12,369 bases of DNA from Rhodospirillales bacterium (GTDB lineage: Bacteria > Pseudomonadota > Alphaproteobacteria > Rhodospirillales_A > JACZKS01): positions 1 to 12,369 of the forward strand of contig JABGRG010000113.1 in assembly GCA_018648445.1 (NCBI GenBank). Reading direction: 5' to 3'. A program made the translations under genes and the position numbers. A model generated the notes under the pieces. It worked only from the letters and a program-made list of their open reading frames with translations, was not told the DNA's origin and did no database searches. Of the stretch, positions 1-6,289 are shown one piece after another. Numbering within the stretch: position 1 is the stretch's first letter; every line of letters starts with the position of its first letter.

Positions 1-520
1 CAATGCGTTTCACATCGGGAATGAACCCCATGTCGAGCATGCGGTCGGCTTCATCGAGAATGAAGGTTTCAACCCCGTCAAGGCGCAAGTGGCCCTGGTT
101 CATCAGGTCAAGAAGCCGTCCGGGCGTGGCGACGACAATGTGGACGCCGCGCAGCAAAGCCGTGATTTGGGGTCGGATGGACGCGCCGCCGAAAACCACT
201 GCGGTTCGCAAGGGAACATGGCGGCCATAGCTGCGCAGGCTGTCGCCAATCTGGCCCGCCAACTCACGGGTCGGCGCCACGATCAGCGCCTGCGGCCGGC
301 GGCTGCGGGCCTTGACGACGTTAACGCTAAGGCGGTGCAGCAGTGGCAGGGCGAAGGCAGCCGTTTTGCCGGTGCCGGTCTGGGCGACGCCCAGAAGGTC
401 GCGCCCCTCAAGCAGCGGCGGAATGGATTTGGCTTGAATGGGAGTGGGAGTGTCATAGCCATCGTCGGTGATGGCGCGAAGAATGGGCTGGGCCAGTTCA
501 AGGCCCGCAAAATTAGTCAT
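1..520 (-). CDS. DEAD-box ATP-dependent RNA helicase (RhlE-like), N-terminal part, cut by window edge
   Basis: This is an ATP-dependent RNA-unwinding enzyme, cytoplasmic, of the type used in ribosome assembly, RNA decay or cold adaptation. Only the first 173 residues are in the window, and the frame stays open to the left edge. Visible motifs in order: a Q motif with TPTPIQ at residues 24-29, Walker A AQTGTGKT at 46-53, motif Ia PTRELA at 83-88, the GG of motif Ib near 111-112, TPGR at 132-135, and the DEAD box itself at 156-159 within [12 protein letters not shown]. This is the first RecA-like domain; the second domain and tail lie outside. The start is the ATG ending at 520, 3 residues before the conserved Phe of the Q motif. 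Its ribosome site is weak, only a purine-rich AAAGAAAGA stretch. The spacing of motifs and the LDMGF sequence resemble RhlE-type proteins, but the subfamily is not certain without the C terminus. Confidence 0.93.
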   Translation of the reverse strand, partial: MTNFAGLELAQPILRAITDDGYDTPTPIQAKSIPPLLEGRDLLGVAQTGTGKTAAFALPLLHRLSVNVVKARSRRPQALIVAPTRELAGQIGDSLRSYGRHVPLRTAVVFGGASIRPQITALLRGVHIVVATPGRLLDLMNQGHLRLDGVETFILDEADRMLDMGFIPDVKRI

Positions 521-875
521 GTGTTGTTTTTCTTTCTTTTTCAAAGCGTCGTAATCCCCCGCCCCGATTTCGAGGCGGCGGGCGTGCAAGCACGATGCAA
601 GCAATGGCGACGCGGCATGCCCAAAGCCAAAGGGCGAAAGCAGAGGCCGGTCTTACGAAACGCCCGCATATGTCGGTGAGAAACGTGGCGGCTCAAGGCA
701 ACTGCCGAGCCGACGGTCAATCAAAATTCGACCGAAAAGGGAGTGTCGCTGGCCGCACAAAGCGCTTGTTGCGACTGGAAGTCAAGACAATTCGGTTTTA
801 TGCCGCGGATGTGAACACGAAAACGGTTCTGCCGAGAAATCCTGCTTCAGGCGGAAAAAATGGGTAAGCGGAAAT

Positions 876-891
876 GATGAAATAAATCATC
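876..891. repeat. Inverted repeat GATGA-N6-TCATC (possible operator)
   Basis: A perfect 5-base inverted repeat with a 6-base AT spacer, in the AT-rich region about 125 bases before the first hydrogenase-operon gene. The 16-base size suits a dimeric regulator site. It does not match the FNR/FixK consensus TTGAT-N4-ATCAA. The role is inferred from position only. Confidence 0.3.
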
Positions 892-938
892 GGCATATTC
901 GCAATTATTGTTTTGCTTAGTTTGGAAAATCAAAAGAC

Positions 939-959
939 TTCGGTTATCATGACACCGAA
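939..959. repeat. Inverted repeat TTCGGT-N9-ACCGAA
   Basis: A perfect 6-base inverted repeat separated by 9 bases, about 55 bases before the first start codon of the hydrogenase operon and just upstream of the candidate -35 element. It could be a regulator site or a weak hairpin. No T-run follows, so it is not a terminator. Confidence 0.3.
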
Positions 960-970
960 AGTAAAGTAGT

Positions 971-999
971 TTGATAATAATTATTAGAATTAATATGAC
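971..999 (+). promoter_or_regulatory. Possible promoter of the hydrogenase operon with a central palindrome
   Basis: A TTGATA element at 971-976 and a TATGAC element at 994-999 are 17 bases apart, a reasonable but not strong match to a housekeeping sigma-factor promoter. A perfect 12-base palindrome, TAATAATTATTA at 975-986, lies between and partly over the -35 element, where a bound protein would block polymerase. Transcription would start near 1006, giving a very short leader before the ATG at 1014. I saw no sigma-54 signature (GG-N10-GC in good context) here. The match is moderate, so the call is tentative. Confidence 0.3.
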
Positions 1000-1013
1000 C
1001 GGGACATACCCGG
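999..1013. repeat. Inverted repeat CCGGG-ACATA-CCCGG directly before the start codon
   Basis: A perfect 5-base GC-only inverted repeat with a 5-base spacer ending exactly one base before the ATG at 1014. Its left arm contains the GGGA that is the only plausible ribosome-binding sequence for that ATG. If it forms in the mRNA it could hide the ribosome site. It could equally be a DNA operator or chance. Confidence 0.3.
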
Positions 1014-1382
1014 ATGGCTTCGAGTGGGATGAGCGAACCTGAGAAATCTGTATTGATTGAGATTCATCAGGCTGTTTCCGCGTTGTTGGAAGACGGATCT
1101 GAATCGGCAATCGACGTATCCTCCATGCCCTTGAGCGCGGCTGATTTCGCGAGCCTTGAAGAAGCGCTGGGCTGTGGTGAGGTCGAAGCGACCATCGACG
1201 CGGGTGGCAAAAGCCGCGTTCGGGAAACCGGCGTTTCGGGGGTGTGGATCGTCGAGCATTTCAGCGAGGGCGGGGGTGTCCTCGCCAAAACCATCGAAAT
1301 ATGCGAGACGCCTTCGATTTTGCGGGCGCATCGCGAGGATATCGAGGCAGGCCGGGATGAACTCGGCCGCCGTTTGGCGTAG
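1014..1382 (+). CDS. Small HupH/HyaF-like hydrogenase expression/formation protein
   Basis: Predicted 122-residue soluble protein matching the HupH C-terminal domain family. Members of that family assist assembly or quality control of the Fe-S small subunit of exported [NiFe] hydrogenases. Family features visible are the AIDVSSMPLSAAD segment near residues 37-49, the LGCGEVEATI strand around 56-65, the SGVWIVEHF segment near 78-86, and the final ICETPSILRAHREDI stretch. Full HupH/HyaF proteins are about 280 residues and carry a duplicated domain; this one is a single domain, so it is a short version and not obviously broken. It is the first gene of the operon, and a 34-base gap separates it from hynS, its likely client. 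The start at 1014 has GGGA 9 bases upstream. An ATG at 1029 (giving 117 residues) is a real alternative but lacks a well-spaced ribosome site. The family call is from remembered motif pattern, not a search. Confidence 0.75.
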   Translation: MASSGMSEPEKSVLIEIHQAVSALLEDGSESAIDVSSMPLSAADFASLEEALGCGEVEATIDAGGKSRVRETGVSGVWIVEHFSEGGGVLAKTIEICETPSILRAHREDIEAGRDELGRRLA

Positions 1383-1416
1383 TCGAACAGGCGCGTGGAC
1401 CAGGAAGGTAGATGAT

Positions 1417-2508
1417 ATGGCGAACAAACCGATACTGAAGGAGGTGCTGCGGGACCGAGGCGTCAGTCGCCGTGGGTTCATGCGGTATTGCGCGACGCTG
1501 ACGTCGTTGATGGCGTTGCCGGCAGCCATGGCACCCAGGGTGGCGCAGGCGCTGGAGGGGGCCCCGCGTCCGTCGGTGATCTGGCTTTCCTTCCAGGAAT
1601 GCACGGGATGTACGGAATCGATCACCCGATCAAGCGCGCCAACCCTCGAAGACCTGATCTTCAATGCGGTTTCGCTGGATTATCACCATACCCTTCAGGC
1701 AGCTTCCGGCCACGCCGCCGAAGCCGCCCGCGAAGCCGCGATGAAGGCGCAGGATGGCAAATACCTGCTGATCGTCGATGGCTCTATCCCGCTGGGCAAT
1801 CCGGGCTTTTCGACCATCGCCGGGATTTCCAACGAGGACATGCTGCGCGATGCGGCAAAGGGAGCGGCGGCGGTTATCGCGGTTGGCACCTGCGCGGCGT
1901 ACGGTGGCTTGCCCATGGCCGACCCCAATCCGACGGGCGCGGTTCCGGTTTCGCACATCGTCACCGACAAACCTGTCGTCAACATTCCGGGATGCCCGCC
2001 CATCGCCGCCGTTATGACCGGCGTGCTGGCGCATTTCCTGACGTTCCAGAAACTTCCGGATCTGGACGAGGCGGGACGGCCGGTCGTCTTCTACGGCGAT
2101 ACCATTCATGACCGATGCTATCGGCGGCCTTTCTATAATCAGGGCCTGTTCGCCGAGGGCTTCGACGACGAAGGCGCGCGCAAGGGCTGGTGCCTGTTCA
2201 AGGTGGGGTGCAAGGGACCGGTTACGCGTAACGCCTGCGCCACCATCAAGTGGAACGGCGGCGTCAGTTTCCCGATCCAGTCGGGACATGGCTGCATCGG
2301 ATGTTCGCAGCCCGACTTCTGGGATGCGGGGAGCCTTTACACGGCTGTCGCCTCGCCAACTGCTGACATTACGCCGGTTGCCGGCATTGCAGCAGCGGCG
2401 GGTATCGGCGCCGGTGTGGCGGTTGCGGCGCTGAATTTGCAGGCCAAGAAAAAGGCCGCCGCCGAAAGCACACCTGTCACCGTCCAGGAATTGGGGGGCA
2501 AACAATGA
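1417..2508 (+). CDS. hynS: [NiFe] hydrogenase small subunit, Isp-type (group 1e), Tat-exported
   Basis: Electron-transfer subunit of a periplasm-facing uptake hydrogenase, predicted 363 residues. The start is the ATG at 1417, with AGGAAGG 8 bases upstream; the open frame runs farther upstream but that part overlaps the HupH-like gene and lacks family similarity. A twin-arginine signal (SRRGFM, residues 17-22) leads to a likely cleavage after AQA near 45. Cysteine ligands are all present. The proximal [4Fe-4S] cluster uses C62 and C65 (ECTGCTES), C159 (GTCAAYGG) and C193 (PGCPP). The distal [4Fe-4S] uses H231, C234, C259 and C265. The medial [3Fe-4S] uses C274, C293 and C296 (GHGCIGCSQPDFW). 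The proximal site has Gly, not the extra Cys of oxygen-tolerant enzymes. After residue 310 there is a small-residue-rich hydrophobic helix (around PVAGIAAAAGIGAGVAVAAL) that should anchor the tail in the membrane. The stop overlaps the isp1 start by four bases. Confidence 0.95.
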   Translation: MANKPILKEVLRDRGVSRRGFMRYCATLTSLMALPAAMAPRVAQALEGAPRPSVIWLSFQECTGCTESITRSSAPTLEDLIFNAVSLDYHHTLQAASGHAAEAAREAAMKAQDGKYLLIVDGSIPLGNPGFSTIAGISNEDMLRDAAKGAAAVIAVGTCAAYGGLPMADPNPTGAVPVSHIVTDKPVVNIPGCPPIAAVMTGVLAHFLTFQKLPDLDEAGRPVVFYGDTIHDRCYRRPFYNQGLFAEGFDDEGARKGWCLFKVGCKGPVTRNACATIKWNGGVSFPIQSGHGCIGCSQPDFWDAGSLYTAVASPTADITPVAGIAAAAGIGAGVAVAALNLQAKKKAAAESTPVTVQELGGKQ

Positions 2509-3167
2509 CCGAACCGGGTATGGACCTTTTGATGTGGGCACGTGGCACCGGCTTTCAGATTGCCATCGGGGTATTTCTGTTCGGTGTCGCCCTTCGTCTG
2601 GTCGAAATTTTCGCGCTTGGCCGAAAGGCCGATGTCGCGCCCGCCAAGGGCGATGCCGTATCGGGCGGCTTTCGCACCATTTTCTCCCGCTTTGTTCCGG
2701 CGCCGGGCTTTGCGGCCCTGTTGCCGGTGCAGGTCATTGGCGGCACCCTCTTTCACTTTGGGCTGCTCTTCATCGTCTTCTTCTTCATTCCGCATATCGC
2801 GGTGATTAAGGACACGTTCGGGCTGTCCTGGCCGGGAATATCCTCGGCGGTGATCAACGCATTAACCGTGGTCACTTTCGCCATCCTTGTTGTGCTCTTG
2901 GTCGTGCGGCTTCGGCATCCGGTCAGACGCTATCTGTCCGATTTCCAGGATTACCTCATTTGGGTGTTGACGGTGTTGCCCCTGGTTACCGGATACATGG
3001 CGTTCAACGCGGTTGGACCCTACATCCCGATGTTGGCCACACACGTGCTGTCGGCCGAACTATTGATCGCGCTGATCCCGTTCACGCGGTTGACCCACGC
3101 TTTCACCTGGGTGTCCTCGCGCTATTACAACGGCGCCTTCGCCGGACGGAAAGGAACCTCGTCATGA
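2505..3167 (+). CDS. isp1: Isp1, NarI/DsrM-like di-haem cytochrome b membrane subunit
   Basis: Predicted 220-residue integral membrane protein that should take electrons from HynS and pass them across or into the membrane. About five transmembrane helices are visible, near residues 15-38, 74-98, 110-135, 147-168 and 174-196. Four histidines sit as candidate haem b ligands: H84 and H97 flank the second helix, and H180 and H198 flank the last. The 18-residue spacing of the last pair equals that of H187 and H205 in E. coli NarI, which supports the same fold and two haems b. It starts on the ATG of an ATGA overlap with hynS and ends in another with isp2. The order small subunit, cytochrome b, Fe-S protein, large subunit is the hallmark of the Isp hydrogenases described from purple sulfur bacteria (Thiocapsa, Allochromatium). 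Confidence 0.9.
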   Translation: MTEPGMDLLMWARGTGFQIAIGVFLFGVALRLVEIFALGRKADVAPAKGDAVSGGFRTIFSRFVPAPGFAALLPVQVIGGTLFHFGLLFIVFFFIPHIAVIKDTFGLSWPGISSAVINALTVVTFAILVVLLVVRLRHPVRRYLSDFQDYLIWVLTVLPLVTGYMAFNAVGPYIPMLATHVLSAELLIALIPFTRLTHAFTWVSSRYYNGAFAGRKGTSS

Positions 3168-4474
3168 CTGCCGTCAGCATCGAGAGAGGGATTGAAGCCC
3201 TCCGCCAACAGGTGGACGCCTCGGTCGCATCGTATATGTCGAGCTGCATTCACTGCGGCCTTTGCGCGCAGGCTTGCCTTTTCTATACCGAAACCGGCGA
3301 TCCCAAATACACGCCGCAGCGCAAGCTGGAACCCCTTTATCGGGTGTGGAAGAACGACTTCACCTTGTTGGGGCGTCTGGCTTCCATGGTCGGAATGGGG
3401 TGCAAGGTAACGGATGAGTTTCTCCATGAGTGGGAGGAACTTATGTACGACTCGTGCACCCTTTGCGGTCGCTGCACGATGGCGTGTCCGGTGGGCATCG
3501 ACATCACCGCGATGGTTCGCAAAACGCGCGAAGGAATGGTTGCTTCCGGTCATGTGCCCGAAGGCCTTATCGGCGCCGCCACGCGCGCCGTTGAAGGCGG
3601 CGGACCCATGGGCGATCTGCTGCCTGCCCTGAAGGCGGTTATCCGCCGTAGCGAAGCGGCGACCGGAATTCCTGTTGAGCTGGACAAGGAGGGTGCCGAA
3701 TACATGGTGATCCTCTCGGCCCAGGAAACGGTCGGTTTCCCGGAAATCGTCGAGGCCTATTCGAAGATTTTCAAGCAGGCCGGCGTGACGTGGACCATTT
3801 CGACCGAAACCTTCGAGGGCACCAACGTCGGCATCCAGATCGGATCGCGCGATATTGCCCGCCAACTGGTGCAGAACGTTGTTGACGCGGCCGAGAAGTT
3901 GAAGGTCAAAGCCGTCATCGCGCCGGAATGCGGTCATGCCTATACGGCGCTACGTTGGGAAGGCCCGAACCTGATTGGCCGGACCTACGAATTCGGTGTC
4001 GTTCACATCACCGAACTGGTTGACCAGTTGATCAAGGAAGGCAGGATCAAGTTCAAGGGCAAGAATAAGAACCGGATCACCTACCACGATCCGTGTCAGA
4101 CCAATCGTCGGGGCGGCATGCTGGAACAGCCACGCGCGATCCTCGCCGAAATCTCCGAAAATCTGGTGGAGATGGAGGACGCGGGAATATGGAACTGGTG
4201 TTGTGGCGGCGGCGGCGGCGTCGGCGCAAACGAACGGGCAGAGGAACTGCGGACAACCGTGTTCCTGCGCAAGAAACGCCAGCTTGACGGCGTGAAGCCC
4301 GACGAACTTGTGACCTCGTGCGCCAACTGCCGCAACATCATCGAGGAAGCCCTGGACCATTACGAAATGGATCTTCCGGTTCTGGGTCTTACCGAGATGG
4401 TCGCCGAATACATGGAAACGGACGAAACCGAGGAGCCGGCCGCAGACAAGGCCGCGGAGGGTGAAGACCAATGA
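3164..4474 (+). CDS. isp2: Isp2, HdrD/DsrK-like Fe-S protein with CCG domains
   Basis: Predicted 436-residue soluble, probably cytoplasmic-face partner of Isp1, related to heterodisulfide reductase HdrD and DsrK. Two [4Fe-4S] ferredoxin motifs lie near the N terminus: C28, C31, C34, C38 (SCIHCGLCAQAC) and C98, C101, C104, C108 (SCTLCGRCTMACP). A first CCG-like domain spans about 180-275 but keeps only one cysteine, C256 in PECGH. The second CCG domain is complete, with C311, C346-C347 (NWCCGG), C386 and C389 (SCANC), which could bind a special Fe-S cluster of the HdrB/HdrD type. The last 20 residues are acidic and probably flexible. The start is the ATG of a 4-base overlap with isp1, with AAGGAA 7 bases upstream. 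The open frame upstream is shadow of isp1. Its natural electron partner is not known for this family; quinone or a thiol-disulfide system are the usual suggestions. Confidence 0.9.
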   Translation: MTAVSIERGIEALRQQVDASVASYMSSCIHCGLCAQACLFYTETGDPKYTPQRKLEPLYRVWKNDFTLLGRLASMVGMGCKVTDEFLHEWEELMYDSCTLCGRCTMACPVGIDITAMVRKTREGMVASGHVPEGLIGAATRAVEGGGPMGDLLPALKAVIRRSEAATGIPVELDKEGAEYMVILSAQETVGFPEIVEAYSKIFKQAGVTWTISTETFEGTNVGIQIGSRDIARQLVQNVVDAAEKLKVKAVIAPECGHAYTALRWEGPNLIGRTYEFGVVHITELVDQLIKEGRIKFKGKNKNRITYHDPCQTNRRGGMLEQPRAILAEISENLVEMEDAGIWNWCCGGGGGVGANERAEELRTTVFLRKKRQLDGVKPDELVTSCANCRNIIEEALDHYEMDLPVLGLTEMVAEYMETDETEEPAADKAAEGEDQ

Positions 4475-6192
4475 GCAAGCGCCTTGTCATAGACCCGATC
4501 ACTCGCATCGAGGGCCATCTTCGTATCGAGGCCCAGATGGAGGGTGACGCCATCAAGCAGGCTTATTCCTCGGGCACCATGGTGCGCGGGATTGAGCTGA
4601 TCTTGCGTGACCGCGATCCGCGGGACGCGTGGGCTTTTGCCCAGCGTATCTGCGGCGTGTGCACGCTGGTTCACGGGATGGCGTCGGTTCGCGCCGTCGA
4701 GGATGCGCTGAAAATAGACATTCCCAAGAATGCGCAGCTTATCCGCAACCTGATGATCGCGGCGCAGTATGTGCACGATCACGTCATGCACTTCTATCAT
4801 CTGCATGCGCTGGATTGGGTGGACATCGTGTCGGCCCTCAAGGCCGATCCGGCGGCGACCTCGGAACTGGCGCAATCCATCAGCAGCTATTCCAAATCGT
4901 CGCCCGGATATTTCCGCGACATGAAGGCCCGGCTGCAAACGTTCGTCGATCGCGGGCAACTGGGCTTGTTCGGCAACGGCTACTGGGGACACCCGGCATA
5001 CCGGTTGCCGCCCGAGGCCAACCTGATGGCTGTCGCCCACTATCTGGAAGCGTTGGAGTGGCAGCGCGAAGTGGTCGCCCTTCACGCCATTTTCGGCGGC
5101 AAGAACCCGCATCCAAACTTCCTGGTCGGCGGTATGCCGTGCGCCATCGACCCCAATTCGGACTCGGCGCTGAATGCCGAAACCCTGTCGCGGGTCAAGA
5201 CGTTGATGGGCCGCATGCAGGAATTCGTCGATCAGGTCTACGTGGCCGATACCCTGGCCATCGCGGGTTTCTATAAGGACTGGACGACCCAGGGCGAAGG
5301 TGTCGGTAATTTCCTGTCCTACGGCGATATGCCATCGACCCAGATGAACGATCCGGCGGGCTTTATGATCCCGCGGGGCGTGATTCTGAACCGCGATATC
5401 TCGACCATTCACGACATTGATCTCGATGCCGAAGACCAGATCGCCGAGGAAATCGCCCATTCGTGGTACACTTACGAAAACGGCGGCGACAAGGGGCTGC
5501 ATCCCTACAAGGGCGAGACCGAGTTCAACTACACCGGTCCCAAGCCGCCTTACGACCAGCTGGACGTCGAAAAGGGCTACTCGTGGCTCAAGTCGCCGCG
5601 CTGGAAGGGACATGCGGTCGAGGTCGGTCCGTTGGCCCGCGTGCTCATGCTGTATGCCAAGGGTCACGAGCAGACCAAGGCGTTGGTCGATATGACGCTC
5701 AAAACCCTTGATATCCCGGTAACGGGCCTGTTCTCAACCCTGGGGCGGACGGCGGCGCGCACGCTGGAAACCAAGGTCTATATGGATTCCATGTACGGTT
5801 ACTATGACGACCTGATTGCCAATATTCGTACGGGCGATCTGAAAACCCACAACGAAACCCTGTGGGAACCGTCGACGTGGCCGTCCGAGTGTCAGGGCGT
5901 GGGCTTCATGGAAGCCCCGCGTGGTGCGCTTGCCCACTGGATCGTTATCAAGGACGCCAAGATCGCCAACTATCAGGCGGTGGTGCCCAGCACCTGGAAC
6001 GCCGGTCCGCGCGACGGCAAGGACGTGCCGGGTCCGTATGAAGCGGCACTTCACGGTCACAAGCTGGCCGATCCCGAAAGCCCCATCGAGGTGCTTCGTA
6101 CGATCCACAGCTTCGATCCCTGCATCGCCTGTGCCGTCCATCTGGTCGGCGAGGACGGCGAGGAGATGCTGAAGGTGCAGGTCACCGACTGA
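4471..6192 (+). CDS. hynL: [NiFe] hydrogenase large subunit, Isp-type (group 1e)
   Basis: Catalytic subunit that splits or forms H2 at a Ni-Fe(CN)2CO centre, predicted 573 residues, normal for the family. The N-terminal IDPITRIEGH (residues 7-16) is typical. The first pair of metal ligands is C61 and C64 in RICGVCTLVH, and the second is C551 and C554 in DPCIACAVH. After H557 a 16-residue tail follows (LVGEDGEEMLKVQVTD); in this family a nickel-checking endopeptidase removes such a tail after the His once Ni is inserted. No such protease gene is in this window. HynL has no signal peptide and should ride through the Tat system with HynS. The start ATG overlaps the isp2 stop by four bases, and this is the last gene before a strong terminator. 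Confidence 0.96.
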   Translation: MSKRLVIDPITRIEGHLRIEAQMEGDAIKQAYSSGTMVRGIELILRDRDPRDAWAFAQRICGVCTLVHGMASVRAVEDALKIDIPKNAQLIRNLMIAAQYVHDHVMHFYHLHALDWVDIVSALKADPAATSELAQSISSYSKSSPGYFRDMKARLQTFVDRGQLGLFGNGYWGHPAYRLPPEANLMAVAHYLEALEWQREVVALHAIFGGKNPHPNFLVGGMPCAIDPNSDSALNAETLSRVKTLMGRMQEFVDQVYVADTLAIAGFYKDWTTQGEGVGNFLSYGDMPSTQMNDPAGFMIPRGVILNRDISTIHDIDLDAEDQIAEEIAHSWYTYENGGDKGLHPYKGETEFNYTGPKPPYDQLDVEKGYSWLKSPRWKGHAVEVGPLARVLMLYAKGHEQTKALVDMTLKTLDIPVTGLFSTLGRTAARTLETKVYMDSMYGYYDDLIANIRTGDLKTHNETLWEPSTWPSECQGVGFMEAPRGALAHWIVIKDAKIANYQAVVPSTWNAGPRDGKDVPGPYEAALHGHKLADPESPIEVLRTIHSFDPCIACAVHLVGEDGEEMLKVQVTD

Positions 6193-6242
6193 GCGTCGGC
6201 GCGCGCAATCTCAATATCGCGCGACTATGGCAAAACGTGATT

Positions 6243-6281
6243 GTGAACCCCGTTCTTTGTTGGGCGGGGTTCACTTTATTT
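6243..6281 (+). terminator. Intrinsic terminator of the hydrogenase operon
   Basis: A perfect 10-base stem, GTGAACCCCG at 6243-6252 and CGGGGTTCAC at 6265-6274, with a 12-base loop, followed by TTTATTT. It lies 51 bases after the hynL stop. The opposite strand also carries the hairpin just past the stop of the convergent diguanylate cyclase gene, but with a poorer T-run (only TTTT farther on), so any termination there is weaker. Confidence 0.85.
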
Positions 6282-6289
6282 CGGATGGC

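Larger units (their letters stand above)
521..1013. other. Intergenic region between the helicase and the hydrogenase operon
   Basis: About 490 bases without a convincing gene. Short open frames exist on the plus strand (for example 595-867), but their predicted proteins are basic, low in hydrophobic order and unlike any family I recognise. The left part should contain the helicase promoter and leader, but I see no convincing -35/-10 pair. From about 870 the base composition becomes clearly AT-rich compared with the genes. This stretch holds three separate short inverted repeats and a possible promoter, listed separately. A fourth repeat directly precedes the first gene of the hydrogenase operon. 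Confidence 0.6.

Noticed and set aside
89..867. Plus-strand open frames 89-679 and 595-867
   Set aside because: The first is antisense to the helicase. The second lies in the intergenic region but has no recognisable domain, no clear ribosome site and a basic low-complexity product.
960..990. Possible FNR/FixK box around TTGATAATAATTATTA
   Set aside because: The left half TTGAT fits, but the right half is ATTAT instead of ATCAA. The real symmetry is the TAATAATTATTA palindrome, which is not an FNR site.
1156..1416. Upstream extension of the hynS frame
   Set aside because: It overlaps the HupH-like gene in another frame, has no similarity to the family, and would bury the Tat signal. The ATG at 1417 has a good ribosome site and puts the twin-arginine motif at residues 18-19.
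1630..2541. Minus-strand open frame of 303 codons opposite hynS
   Set aside because: Shadow of hynS: the protein is arginine-rich and featureless, while the plus strand carries all cluster ligands of a hydrogenase small subunit.
4360..5667. Long minus-strand open frame of 435 codons opposite isp2/hynL
   Set aside because: It is the mirror of the hynL coding frame, kept open by GC-rich codon bias. Its protein resembles no family, and hynL on the other strand has full motif support.
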